The position numbers were made by a program, and so were the translations under genes. A model generated the notes under the pieces. That model searched no databases and was not told the DNA's origin. It saw only the letters and a program-made list of their open reading frames with translations. From positions 806,001-870,000 of the forward strand of contig NZ_CP081120.1 of the NCBI RefSeq assembly GCF_025141935.1: a DNA stretch of 64,000 bases, written 5' to 3'. Source of the stretch: Sulfitobacter sp. S190. Lineage in GTDB: Bacteria; Pseudomonadota; Alphaproteobacteria; Rhodobacterales; Rhodobacteraceae. This document shows positions 45,433-55,015 of this stretch, one piece after another (position 1 is the first letter of the stretch; every line of letters starts with the position of its first letter).

Positions 45433-46743
45433 ATGTCCGACACCAAGACTGCCCCCAAAAAGCTGTTCATCAAGACCTACGGGTGCCAGATGAACGTCTA
45501 CGACAGCGAACGCATGGCCGAGAGCCTCGAGGGATACGAGCAGACGGACAAGGCCGATGAGGCGGATATGATCCTTCTCAACACCTGCCACATCCGCGAG
45601 AAGGCAGCCGAGAAGGTGTATTCGGAGCTCGGGCGGCTGAAGACGCTCAAGGCCGACAAACCCGATCTGAAAATTGGCGTGGCGGGGTGCGTTGCACAGG
45701 CCGAGGGGGCGGAAATCATGCGCCGCCAACCCGCGGTTGATCTGGTGGTCGGGCCGCAAAGCTACCACCGTCTGCCGCAGATGGAAGCGCAGGTCCGCGA
45801 AGGGCGATCCGCGCTGGATACGGACTTTCCTGAAGAGGATAAATTCAACCACCTTAAGGGACGGCCGAAAGCACGGCGGGCCCCGGCTGCGTTTCTGACG
45901 GTGCAGGAAGGGTGTGACAAGTTCTGCGCCTTTTGCGTGGTGCCTTACACACGCGGGGCCGAAGTGTCGCGACCTGCGGACCGTGTCGTGCGCGAGGCGC
46001 AGGAGCTGGTCGAGCGCGGCGTGCGCGAGATCACCCTGCTGGGTCAGAACGTCAACGCCTACCACGGGGGCATGACGCTGGCGCAGTTGATCCGCGCGCT
46101 GGGGAAGATCGACGGGTTGGAGCGCATCCGCTATACCACAAGCCATCCCAACGACATGGACGATGACCTGATTGCGGCCCATGCCGACACGCCCAAGTTG
46201 ATGCCGTACCTGCATCTGCCGGTGCAATCGGGCAGCGACCGTATTCTCAAGCGGATGAACCGCAGTCATACGGCAGAGAGCTATCTGCGGCTGATCGAAC
46301 GTATCCGTGAAGTCCGCCCCGATATCATGATGTCGGGAGACTTCATCGTGGGCTTTCCGGAAGAAACCGAGGCCGATTTCCAGGCCACGCTCGATCTGGT
46401 TGAAGCAGTGAACTATGGCTACGCCTACAGCTTCAAATATTCGACACGGCCCGGCACACCCGCAGCGGAGCGTCCGCAGGTCGACCCCGCCGAGGCGGAC
46501 GAACGGTTGCAACGTCTGCAAGCGCTGATCACGCGCCAACAACGTGCGATTCAGCAGGGCATGGTGGGCCGCGATCTCACTGTTCTGGTCGAAAAGAAGG
46601 GACGCAAGGACGGCCAGATGCTGGGCAAGTCGGAATACCTGCACGCAGTGCATATCGACGACTCCACGGCGCAGATCGGTGATCTGGTGCCGGTGCACAT
46701 CACGCAGGCCATGACCAATTCGCTGACAGCCGTCGAAAAATAG
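45433..46743 (+). CDS. miaB: tRNA-2-methylthio-N6-dimethylallyladenosine synthase
   Basis: Encodes 436 residues of the methylthiotransferase family. The N-terminal [4Fe-4S] domain has Cys in '[15 protein letters not shown]', '[11 protein letters not shown]' and 'GVAGCVAQ'; the radical-SAM motif is '[16 protein letters not shown]'; a C-terminal TRAM domain ends the protein. It adds the methylthio group at A37 of tRNAs reading U-starting codons. It is the first gene on this strand of the miaB…metK run. Confidence 0.96.
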   Translation: MSDTKTAPKKLFIKTYGCQMNVYDSERMAESLEGYEQTDKADEADMILLNTCHIREKAAEKVYSELGRLKTLKADKPDLKIGVAGCVAQAEGAEIMRRQPAVDLVVGPQSYHRLPQMEAQVREGRSALDTDFPEEDKFNHLKGRPKARRAPAAFLTVQEGCDKFCAFCVVPYTRGAEVSRPADRVVREAQELVERGVREITLLGQNVNAYHGGMTLAQLIRALGKIDGLERIRYTTSHPNDMDDDLIAAHADTPKLMPYLHLPVQSGSDRILKRMNRSHTAESYLRLIERIREVRPDIMMSGDFIVGFPEETEADFQATLDLVEAVNYGYAYSFKYSTRPGTPAAERPQVDPAEADERLQRLQALITRQQRAIQQGMVGRDLTVLVEKKGRKDGQMLGKSEYLHAVHIDDSTAQIGDLVPVHITQAMTNSLTAVEK

Positions 46744-46831
46744 CGGCGGCACGCCCGCATAGCGTGAATGCGTATGATGAACCACTACATGTGGCAGTTA
46801 GAGCTTCCCTAAACGTCAACTTTTGCCTAAT

Positions 46832-46893
46832 CTCCCCAAATGTAGGGGGAGCGATTTGGGCGCCGTGAGGTCCTGATGCTGCTTCTGAGCAGC
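46832..46893 (+). other. two hairpins in the leader of the OmpA-family gene
   Basis: In the 169-base gap after miaB, CTCCCC (46832-46837) pairs with GGGGAG (46846-46851), and GCTGCT (46878-46883) pairs with AGCAGC (46888-46893) across TCTG. The second lies just before the AAGAGGA ribosome binding site. Neither has a T run. A role in termination or translation control is possible. The rest of the gap shows no recognisable signal. Confidence 0.4.
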
Positions 46894-46912
46894 AACAAGA
46901 GGACAGAAAGCT

Positions 46913-47488
46913 GTGGCAAACACACTTCTCAAAATGACACGCCGGATTGCGGGGCTCTTGCTGGCCGTTGCAGTTGCGGCGCAGGGCAGCGTCGCGGTGG
47001 CGCAGACCAAATCGCAATCAGGCCGCGACGGCGGCCGCTATGTGCCCACGATCTGGGTTGATCCCGACGGGTGCGAACACTGGGTCATGGATGATGGCGT
47101 CGAAGGTTTTATGACGCCGCATGTAACGCGCGCCGGCATTCCGGTCTGCCGGCGGGGTAACGTTTGCGGTGTGATGCAGTCGGACCAGTTCTTTGCGACG
47201 AACAGTTTCCGCATTTCGCCACACGGCAAGAAGCGGCTGCAGGCCTTCTTCAAGAAAGCGTCTGCCAGCAGCTTTATCATCACCGGCCATACCGACAGCC
47301 GCGCGTCCGATGCCTACAACATGCGTCTGTCGCTCAACCGTGCCAATTCGGTCGCCAAAGTGGCCCGTGCCTCGGGTGTGCGCGTCGCCGATGTGCGCGG
47401 CTACGGGGAACGCCAGCCGAAGGCATCGAACAAAACAGCCAGCGGCATGGCAAAGAACCGCCGCGTCGAAATCATCTGCATCCGCTAG
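46913..47488 (+). CDS. OmpA-domain periplasmic protein with an N-terminal WVDP-HW domain
   Basis: A 191-residue exported protein (signal peptide ending near SVAVA). After it comes a short domain with 'IWVDPDGCEHWVMDDGVEG' and a closing 'GIPVC'; then an OmpA/MotB peptidoglycan-binding domain with 'FIITGHTDSRASDAYNMRLS' and 'VRGYGERQP'. The first domain recurs in the next gene. The start is GTG 46913, supported by AAGAGGA upstream; ATG 46934 would shorten the signal peptide. It probably anchors an envelope component to peptidoglycan. Confidence 0.85.
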   Translation: MANTLLKMTRRIAGLLLAVAVAAQGSVAVAQTKSQSGRDGGRYVPTIWVDPDGCEHWVMDDGVEGFMTPHVTRAGIPVCRRGNVCGVMQSDQFFATNSFRISPHGKKRLQAFFKKASASSFIITGHTDSRASDAYNMRLSLNRANSVAKVARASGVRVADVRGYGERQPKASNKTASGMAKNRRVEIICIR

Positions 47489-47499
47489 GGAACACCGCC

Positions 47500-47820
47500 A
47501 TGAAGATATTCAAGATCACTGCATTGGTCGGCGCGGCGGCATTGCTTGCTGCGTGCGAAGACGGGTCCTACCGCGAGTTGGGACCTGACAAGACCGTCGA
47601 CCGCGGCATCGACAAAAAGCATCTCAGCCAGCTTGAGGCAGGCATCTGGGTTGACCCGACAGGGTGCGACCACTGGATCATCGACGACGGTGTCGAGGGC
47701 TACCTGTCGGCGCGGTTGGGCCCCGACGGCAAGCCGGTATGCTCGGGCATCGCCAAGCCCACCCAGACGGTGGGGGATTTCAAGAAGGGCGCCACGCCGC
47801 TTATCGGGGATCCGGTCTGA
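47500..47820 (+). CDS. small lipoprotein with a WVDP-HW domain
   Basis: A 106-residue protein. The signal peptide MKIFKITALVGAAALLAAC ends in a lipobox (LLAAC), so Cys19 would be lipidated. The body contains 'IWVDPTGCDHWIIDDGVEGY' and 'GKPVCSG', the same module as in the upstream OmpA-family protein (about 30 residues, two Cys, matching spacing), plus a C-terminal tail. It starts 11 bases after that gene and the pair ends at a strong terminator. Function unknown; the two probably act together at the outer membrane. Confidence 0.75.
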   Translation: MKIFKITALVGAAALLAACEDGSYRELGPDKTVDRGIDKKHLSQLEAGIWVDPTGCDHWIIDDGVEGYLSARLGPDGKPVCSGIAKPTQTVGDFKKGATPLIGDPV

Positions 47821-47851
47821 TTTGGGACTTGCCGAAAGATCGCTTAGACTG

Positions 47852-47883
47852 GGGCCGGGGTGTGATGCACCTCGGCCCTTTTT
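47852..47883 (+). terminator. rho-independent terminator of the OmpA-family/lipoprotein operon
   Basis: GGGCCGGGGTG (47852-47862) pairs with CACCTCGGCCC (47868-47878) in an 11-base-pair stem with one G-T pair and a five-base loop, followed by TTTTT. It closes the two-gene operon ahead of phoH. Confidence 0.9.
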
Positions 47884-47954
47884 GCATTCGGGGTCTGGTC
47901 AGGACCGTGTGTACGACTTATCTCCAACCGACAGCCGCTTGAAAGGAGCCGCTC

Positions 47955-48995
47955 TTGCCCTCATCCGATACCGATAGCCCCGTCATGGACACCCAGAAGC
48001 CAACCGCGTCGGGCCGTGTGCTGGATCTGCCTGACAATCGGCTCTTGATCGATCTTTGTGGTCCCTACGACCAGCATCTGGCGGCCCTCGAAAAGGGGCT
48101 GGAAATCCAGATCGTGCGCCGCGGCAACCAGTTGAGCCTGCACGGCGATGCGGATGCCGTGGACCGCGGTGCCGCGATTTTGAACGCGCTTTACGCGCGG
48201 CTGGAATCGGGCAGGTCGGTCGAACCTGCGGACATCGACAGCATGTTGCGCATGGGGACCTCCGCATCCGGCACCGGTGTGCGGGACGGCGACCAGATGG
48301 AAATGCCCATGACGCACGGCATCGAGATCCAGACCCGCAAGAAGCGTATCGAACCGCGTACCGAGGCACAAAAGGCCTATGTGCAATCGTTGTTCGACAA
48401 TGAGCTTGCCTTTGGCATCGGGCCCGCGGGCACGGGCAAGACATATCTGGCGGTTGCGGTGGGTGTTTCGCTGTTCCTGACCGGGAAAGTCGACAAGATC
48501 ATTCTGAGCCGCCCCGCTGTCGAGGCGGGAGAGAAGCTTGGCTTCCTGCCCGGCACGCAGGATGAAAAGGTCGATCCCTATATGCAGCCGCTTTACGATG
48601 CGCTGAACGATTTTCTTCCCGGCAAGCAACTGGCCAAGCTGCGCGAGGAAAAGACGATTGAAATCGCACCTTTGGCCTTCATGCGCGGGCGGACCCTGTC
48701 GAACGCGTTTGTGGTTCTCGACGAAGCGCAGAATGCGACGACCATGCAGATGAAGATGTTCCTGACGCGCCTCGGGCAGGGGTCGCGCATGGTGATTACC
48801 GGCGACCGGACACAGATCGATTTGCCGCGCGGGCAGGCGTCGGGGTTGGCGGATGCCGAAAGGTTGCTCAAGTCGATTCCGAAAATCAGCTTCAACTACT
48901 TCACCTCCAAGGACGTTGTGCGCCATCCGCTGGTGGCGGCGATCATCGAGGCATACGAGGCCGAAGCCGAACGCGCGCTGAACCGCGACGTATGA
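47955..48995 (+). CDS. phoH: PhoH-family ATPase
   Basis: Encodes 346 residues. Walker A is 'FGIGPAGTGKTYLAV', Walker B 'AFVVLDEAQNATTMQMKMFL', and an N-terminal KH-like region precedes the ATPase core. It partners YbeY in rRNA maturation, and ybeY follows 38 bases later. The TTG start at 47955 is chosen because GAAAGGAG lies seven bases before it; the first ATG (47985) would need a start with no ribosome binding site. Confidence 0.92.
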   Translation: MPSSDTDSPVMDTQKPTASGRVLDLPDNRLLIDLCGPYDQHLAALEKGLEIQIVRRGNQLSLHGDADAVDRGAAILNALYARLESGRSVEPADIDSMLRMGTSASGTGVRDGDQMEMPMTHGIEIQTRKKRIEPRTEAQKAYVQSLFDNELAFGIGPAGTGKTYLAVAVGVSLFLTGKVDKIILSRPAVEAGEKLGFLPGTQDEKVDPYMQPLYDALNDFLPGKQLAKLREEKTIEIAPLAFMRGRTLSNAFVVLDEAQNATTMQMKMFLTRLGQGSRMVITGDRTQIDLPRGQASGLADAERLLKSIPKISFNYFTSKDVVRHPLVAAIIEAYEAEAERALNRDV

Positions 48996-49033
48996 GCCTG
49001 CGCCCCCGTGATCCAGCGCGCCCGGTCTGAGCC

Positions 49034-49588
49034 ATGGAAACGCTCGATATTCTGATCGAAGAGGGCGCGTGGGACGCTGGCATGCTGACCGAAGTGGCGA
49101 CGCGGGCTGTGGTGGCGACGCTGCAGCGGCAGAACGTGGCGCCGGATCTGGCCGAGATTGCGGTTCTGGCCTGTGATGACGCCCAAATTGCGCAACTCAA
49201 CGCGGAGTTTCGCGGCAAACCCACCCCGACCAATGTGCTCAGTTGGCCAGCTCAGGAACTTGGCCCCGATACCGAAGGCGCGCCCCCTGCGGCCCCGCAA
49301 GCGGGTTTCGACGGAATGATTGAGTTGGGCGATATCGCCGTCAGTTTGAGCACATGCGCGCGCGAAGCCGAAGACTCTGGCAAGACACTTTCGGATCATT
49401 TGACACATCTCATTGTGCACGGAACCCTGCATTTGTTGGGATTTGATCACATACGTGACGGCGATGCGGTGCTGATGGAGCATTTGGAGATCGAAATACT
49501 TGGCAAAATGGGCCTGGATGACCCATATATGAGTGCAACACTTATCGTGCCGCCATCTGACGCGCGGCCTACCAAAGACAGGACCTAA
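49034..49588 (+). CDS. ybeY: endoribonuclease YbeY
   Basis: Encodes 184 residues, a little longer than E. coli YbeY because of an insert near 'GPDTEGAPPAAPQAG'. The zinc motif is 'HLIVHGTLHLLGFDH' (three His). It processes the 3' end of 16S rRNA and takes part in ribosome quality control. It is located between phoH and the corC-like gene, as in many proteobacteria, and its stop overlaps the next ATG. Confidence 0.95.
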   Translation: METLDILIEEGAWDAGMLTEVATRAVVATLQRQNVAPDLAEIAVLACDDAQIAQLNAEFRGKPTPTNVLSWPAQELGPDTEGAPPAAPQAGFDGMIELGDIAVSLSTCAREAEDSGKTLSDHLTHLIVHGTLHLLGFDHIRDGDAVLMEHLEIEILGKMGLDDPYMSATLIVPPSDARPTKDRT

Positions 49589-50499
49589 TGGGCGACACAG
49601 ACGGATCTTCTATGGCAGCGCGCAGCGCGCTGTCCCAGACCCCAACAGAACCCTCCACCTCGCCGGAACCTGACGATACGGCCAAGGGCGGGTTTTTCAG
49701 CCGTGTGATCGGGGCGCTCAGCCCGTCCGATACCGATGGTGCCGCTGATCCTGCTCCTTTGGCCGAACAACGCCCCGCAGCACACGGCATGGGCAATCTG
49801 CGCCGGATGCGCGTCGATGATGTGATGGTGCCGAAGGCGGATATTGTGGCGGTGCCCGTTACCGCGGACATGGACGAGCTTGTTTCCGTTTTCAAGGACA
49901 GTGGCTTGACCCGCCTGCCGGTGTACGATGGCACGCTGGATACGCCGGTGGGTATGGCCCACCTCAAGGATCTGGCGTTGAACCACGGGTTCAACGGGAA
50001 GCCGAAGAACTTCAATCTTGCCGATCTGATCCGGCCGCTGGTCTATGTGCCACCGTCGATGACGATCGGCGTTTTGCTGACCAAGATGCAGGCCGAGCGG
50101 CGCCACATGGCGCTGGTGATAGACGAATACGGCGGTGTCGACGGACTGGTGACGATCGAGGATCTGATCGAACAGGTCATCGGCCAGATCGAGGACGAGC
50201 ACGACATCGACGAGGGGCTATACTGGACCGAGGAGAAATCGGGGCAGTATCTCGCGCTGGCCAAGACGCCGCTTGCCGATTTCGAGGCCGAGATCGACCG
50301 GTCGCTGACCGACCACGAGGACGTGGACGAAGAAGACATCGAAACGCTTGGTGGTCTTGTCTTCATGCTGTCCGGCCGGGTCCCGGCTCGCGGCGAGGTC
50401 GTGTTGCATCCCGATGGTCCGGAGTTTGAAGTCCTTGATGCCGATCCGCGCCGGATCAAGCGGTTGCGCGTGCGGTTGGACGGCACCGCGGGGGGATGA
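49588..50499 (+). CDS. CorC/HlyC-family CBS-domain protein
   Basis: Encodes 303 residues: a disordered N-terminus (about 1-65), two CBS domains ('RVDDVMVPKADIVAVPV' to about 190) and a C-terminal CorC_HlyC (transporter-associated) domain ('DEEDIETLGGLVFMLSGRVP'). It lacks the DUF21 membrane domain, so it is cytoplasmic. It is linked to magnesium/cobalt homeostasis by family only. Overlaps ybeY and lnt at both ends. Confidence 0.92.
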   Translation: MGDTDGSSMAARSALSQTPTEPSTSPEPDDTAKGGFFSRVIGALSPSDTDGAADPAPLAEQRPAAHGMGNLRRMRVDDVMVPKADIVAVPVTADMDELVSVFKDSGLTRLPVYDGTLDTPVGMAHLKDLALNHGFNGKPKNFNLADLIRPLVYVPPSMTIGVLLTKMQAERRHMALVIDEYGGVDGLVTIEDLIEQVIGQIEDEHDIDEGLYWTEEKSGQYLALAKTPLADFEAEIDRSLTDHEDVDEEDIETLGGLVFMLSGRVPARGEVVLHPDGPEFEVLDADPRRIKRLRVRLDGTAGG

Positions 50500-51980
50500 T
50501 GGCCGGTGCCAAGCGGCTGGGCCTGCCTCTTGTTGCGGGGGGCGTCGCTGCGCTCGGCCATGAACCGTTTTCCATTCCCGTCTTTACCTTCGTCGGAATT
50601 GCCGCCGGATTGTGGCTGCTCACGCAGTGCGTCACCGGACGTCAGGCTGCGTGGACCGGTTGGGCCGTGGGGCTGGGGTATTTTGCGATCGCTTTGCATT
50701 GGATCGTCTCTCCGTTTTTGGTGGATGTGGCACGGCATGGCTGGATGGCGCCCTTCGCGGTTATCTTTCTGAGCGCCGGATTGGCGCTTTTCTGGGCTTT
50801 GGCCTTCTGGGGGGCGCACGCGTTGCGATGCGGCGTCTGGGGGGCGGTTCTGACGTTGCCGGTGGTGGAGACTCTGCGGGCCTATGTGTTTACCGGATTT
50901 CCGTGGGCCACACCCGCTCAGGTGACGGTTGACGGCTGGGCGGGGCAGGCGCTGGCGTTTGTCGGCCCCCACGGAGTCAATCTCTTGATCGTGTCGGCCG
51001 CTGCCTTGGCGGTCTCACTCCAAAAACGGGCCCGCGTGCTCGGCTTGGCAGTTCTCGGCGCTGCCGGACTATTGCTGCATGTGCCGCCCATGCTCGCCCC
51101 GTCGCCCTTGGGCGAGCGGGTCGTGCGATTGGTCCAACCCAACGCAGCGCAGCATGAAAAATGGGATCCTGCAATGATCCCCGTCTTTTTTCGCCGTCAG
51201 TTGGACTTTACGGCCGCCCCGCCGACCCCGGGACTGCCTGCGCCTGACGTGGTTGTGTGGTCGGAAACGGCCATTCCATGGGCTTTGAACGGTGCGGGGG
51301 ACGCGCTGGACATGATCTCCGATGCGGCGGGCGATGTGCCGGTCATTCTGGGTGTGCAGCGGCGCGGGGGCGATACTTATTACAACTCGATGGTGGTGCT
51401 TGGTCCCGATGGTAACGTGTCCCACCTGTACGACAAGCACCATCTGGTGCCATTCGGAGAATACCTGCCGTTGCAGGGTCTGGCAGGTCGGCTGGGGCTG
51501 AGCAGTCTGGCTGCGCAGTTTGGGAACGGTTACGGCGCGGGGCCGGGGCCACGTGTGTTGCATGTGGCGGGGGTGGGCACGGTGTTGCCGCTCATCTGTT
51601 ACGAAGCGGTGTTTGCGCATGACGTCGGCGGCGCGCCTGAACGGGCCGATATGATTGTTCACGCCACGAATGATGCGTGGTTCGGGCGGCATGCGGGCCC
51701 GCAGCAGCATCTGGCGCAGACCCGGATGCGGGCCATCGAACAGGGGCTGCCGGTGGCGCGGGCGGCCAACACCGGCATCTCGGCCGTGATTGATCCGCGC
51801 GGTCGGGTGCTGTCGCACCTGCCGTTGGGTCAGGCCGGCTATGTTGACGCAAGGCTACCGCAGCCGCTTGCGCCCACGCTTTACAGCCGCACGGGAGATA
51901 TCCCGTTGAGTGCCGTGCTGTTTCTGGCCGTTGCCTGTTTGGCATTCGCCGCGCGCGCGAGATCGGCGAAAGACAAATAG
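50496..51980 (+). CDS. lnt: apolipoprotein N-acyltransferase
   Basis: Encodes 494 residues: about six N-terminal membrane segments and a periplasmic nitrilase-like domain. The catalytic triad is visible as Glu in 'VVWSETAIPWALN', Lys in 'LYDKHHLVPFGEYLP' and Cys in 'LICYEAVFAHDV'. It adds the third acyl chain to lipoproteins; a lipoprotein gene lies 3 kb upstream. ATGA overlap with the corC-like gene. Confidence 0.95.
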   Translation: MMAGAKRLGLPLVAGGVAALGHEPFSIPVFTFVGIAAGLWLLTQCVTGRQAAWTGWAVGLGYFAIALHWIVSPFLVDVARHGWMAPFAVIFLSAGLALFWALAFWGAHALRCGVWGAVLTLPVVETLRAYVFTGFPWATPAQVTVDGWAGQALAFVGPHGVNLLIVSAAALAVSLQKRARVLGLAVLGAAGLLLHVPPMLAPSPLGERVVRLVQPNAAQHEKWDPAMIPVFFRRQLDFTAAPPTPGLPAPDVVVWSETAIPWALNGAGDALDMISDAAGDVPVILGVQRRGGDTYYNSMVVLGPDGNVSHLYDKHHLVPFGEYLPLQGLAGRLGLSSLAAQFGNGYGAGPGPRVLHVAGVGTVLPLICYEAVFAHDVGGAPERADMIVHATNDAWFGRHAGPQQHLAQTRMRAIEQGLPVARAANTGISAVIDPRGRVLSHLPLGQAGYVDARLPQPLAPTLYSRTGDIPLSAVLFLAVACLAFAARARSAKDK

Positions 51981-52021
51981 CGATTGACGCGGCAGGGGGC
52001 GGCGCTTACCTCAGACCGAAC

Positions 52022-52070
52022 GCGCCACAACGGCTTCCTGACGTGGCGTTTGATTTTTCCTATCGGAGCA
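52022..52070 (+). ncRNA. SAM/SAH riboswitch (Rhodobacterales metK type)
   Basis: GCGCCAC (52022-52028) pairs with GTGGCGT (52043-52049), one wobble. The loop ACGGCTTCCTGAC matches the conserved SAM/SAH aptamer core, and its GCTTCC can pair with GGAGC at 52065-52069 to form the pseudoknot. GGAG is the ribosome binding site of metK, eight bases before ATG 52077, so SAM binding would hide it and lower MetK synthesis. The class is known upstream of metK in Rhodobacterales. The 38 bases before the aptamer carry its promoter, not resolved. Confidence 0.9.
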
Positions 52071-52076
52071 ATGCCA

Positions 52077-53258
<1,182 letters not shown>

Positions 53259-53273
53259 ACACAAGGTTTTTCA

Positions 53274-53299
53274 CGCCCGCGCGTCCGGGTGCACGGGCG
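53274..53299. terminator. possible bidirectional terminator between metK and the response-regulator gene
   Basis: CGCCCG (53274-53279) pairs with CGGGCG (53294-53299) across a 14-base loop, in the 47-base gap between converging genes. T-rich CTTTTCTTTT follows on the plus strand after 12 bases. The stem is short and the distance long, so this is tentative. Confidence 0.35.
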
Positions 53300-53305
53300 G
53301 TGTGC

Positions 53306-54160
53306 TCACCCTTTTCTTTTGCCGAAAATCGAGGGTGGCTTACGCGGTGTGATCGACCGTGCGGCAGCCGGTGGTGCGGCGCTTGTATTCAGGACCGCAT
53401 CCACCTGGGTGGGCGCTTGCGTCAGGTCGAGCATGCTGGCCACGGATCGGTCGGACTCGGATTTCCGGGTGAGATCGTCGCCACGATAATGCTCTAGCTC
53501 ATTGAGAAAGTCCCACAGGCGGCGGCAAGACGTCTCGACCCGATCGATTCTGTCGATCGCCTGTTCTTGCGTGAGCGATTGTATTTCGCGCAATTCGCGC
53601 ATCTGTCGCATCATGCGGCTGACGGTCGGTTTGATTTCCTGTGCGCATTCCTTCGAAAAACGCTGCAGGATCGTCTGCATTTCCTTGCGCTTGCGCCCCT
53701 GCGTCTGAAGGCCCGTGGTCAGCCGTGATTTTTGCAAGGCGGTGATGGCCGCGCGGCGCAGGGCATCGACGGACAACTCGTCTTTCGTCAGATAGTCGCT
53801 GAAGCCCAGTTTCAGGGCATTGATGCCGACTTCGGCATCGTCGCTGCCGGTGATCATGATCGTCGCGGCCGCCGAATTGGTGGCATCGGCCCGGATGCTG
53901 TCAACACCGTCAAGCCCCGTACCGTCGGGCAGGTAATAGTCCAGCAAAATCAGATCGAATTTGTCTTTCTTCAGCACATTGCGCATCGCATCCAGGCTGT
54001 CTGCCTCCACCGTGTGGGTGGTGAAACCGAAGTTGGCGCACATTCTTTGCAGGCGCATGCGGTCGAACCTCTGGTCATCCACGATGAGAATACTGGCGAA
54101 GTCGGGTGTATGAAGGGCCTGTTGGTCGAGTGTGGCAGTGATGCGGTTCATGCTGCTCAT
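53306..54160 (-). CDS. response regulator with a C-terminal helical (DHp-like) region
   Basis: Encodes 284 residues. The receiver domain (about 30-150) has 'ILIVDDQRFDRMRLQRMC', the phospho-Asp in 'DLILLDYYLPDGTGLDG' and Lys in 'SDYLTKDELSVDALR'. After it a basic linker leads to two long helices (about 170-240, 'TVSRMMRQMRELREIQS', 'IDRIDRVETSCRRLWDFL') that resemble a kinase dimerisation domain but lack a phospho-acceptor His. The C-terminus is disordered. AAGGAG seven bases before supports ATG 54160. No kinase partner is adjacent. Confidence 0.8.
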   Translation of the reverse strand: MSSMNRITATLDQQALHTPDFASILIVDDQRFDRMRLQRMCANFGFTTHTVEADSLDAMRNVLKKDKFDLILLDYYLPDGTGLDGVDSIRADATNSAAATIMITGSDDAEVGINALKLGFSDYLTKDELSVDALRRAAITALQKSRLTTGLQTQGRKRKEMQTILQRFSKECAQEIKPTVSRMMRQMRELREIQSLTQEQAIDRIDRVETSCRRLWDFLNELEHYRGDDLTRKSESDRSVASMLDLTQAPTQVDAVLNTSAAPPAAARSITPRKPPSIFGKRKG

Positions 54161-54266
54161 GAAAATGCTCCTTGCGGCAAGTGGCACTTTATTGCGGCCA
54201 AATTCTCAAGATCGCGTAAACGTCTGCGCATTGCGCAGCCGTGCACATCACGCTAAAGCCGCCCGC

Positions 54267-54968
54267 ATGAGCACACCGATCCGCCCCCGTCGCAATTTCT
54301 ATGGTCGCCTCAAAGGCAAAACCCTCAAGCAGTCGCAGCGCGGCTATCTTGATGAGGACCTCGGCCCCCTGTCGCCCGGGCCCGTCGATTGGGCGGCAAA
54401 CCCCGACCGGACACCGCTCGATCTGGACGCGATGTTTGGCGGTCGGCCGACATGGCTCGAGATCGGGTTCGGCGGGGGGGAGCATATGGTCCATCAGGCC
54501 GCTTCTCATCCCGACGTCGGCATTATCGGCTGCGAGCCCTATATCAATGGTGTGGCGATGCTGCTGGGCAAGATACGCCGTGCGGGCGTCGACAACGTCA
54601 GGGTTCATCCCGGCGATGTGCGCGACATGTTCGATGTGTTGCCGGAGGGGGCGATTGATCGGGCGTTTCTGCTCTATCCCGATCCCTGGCCCAAGGCACG
54701 GCACCACCGTCGCCGTTTCGTGACGCCAGAACATCTGAAGCCATTGCACAGGGTGCTCAGGCCCGGAGCGATTTTCCGCGTTGCAACCGATATCGAGGAT
54801 TACGTGCGCCAGACGCTGGAGCAGGTGCCGCAGCATGGTTTCGAATGGCTTGCCGAGGGGCCGTCCGACTGGCGCACGCCATGGTCCGACTGGATTTCGA
54901 CACGTTATGAGCAAAAGGCACTGCGCGAAGGCCGCACGCCGCATTACCTGACATTCAAACGCATCTGA
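54267..54968 (+). CDS. trmB: tRNA (guanine-N7-)-methyltransferase
   Basis: Encodes 233 residues. 'WLEIGFGGGEHMVHQA' is the SAM-binding motif, 'LLYPDPWPKARHHRRRFV' the TrmB substrate signature, and 'DWISTRYEQKALREGR' the closing motif. It makes m7G46 in tRNA. ATG 54267 fits the family N-terminus; the frame is open further upstream without support. Divergent from the response regulator; follows the metK cluster as in related genomes. Confidence 0.95.
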   Translation: MSTPIRPRRNFYGRLKGKTLKQSQRGYLDEDLGPLSPGPVDWAANPDRTPLDLDAMFGGRPTWLEIGFGGGEHMVHQAASHPDVGIIGCEPYINGVAMLLGKIRRAGVDNVRVHPGDVRDMFDVLPEGAIDRAFLLYPDPWPKARHHRRRFVTPEHLKPLHRVLRPGAIFRVATDIEDYVRQTLEQVPQHGFEWLAEGPSDWRTPWSDWISTRYEQKALREGRTPHYLTFKRI

Positions 54969-55015
54969 GGCGGTCCTGCGGGAACCATCGGGGCCAGTCG
55001 AGCGTTGCGCAGGCA

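Noticed and set aside
45319..46785. A 489-codon upstream extension of the minus-strand gene at 44440
   Set aside because: The extension is antisense to miaB, and its translation is rich in His, Arg and Leu without any recognisable fold. The glycosyltransferase-like region begins near the ATG at 45318 or 45306.
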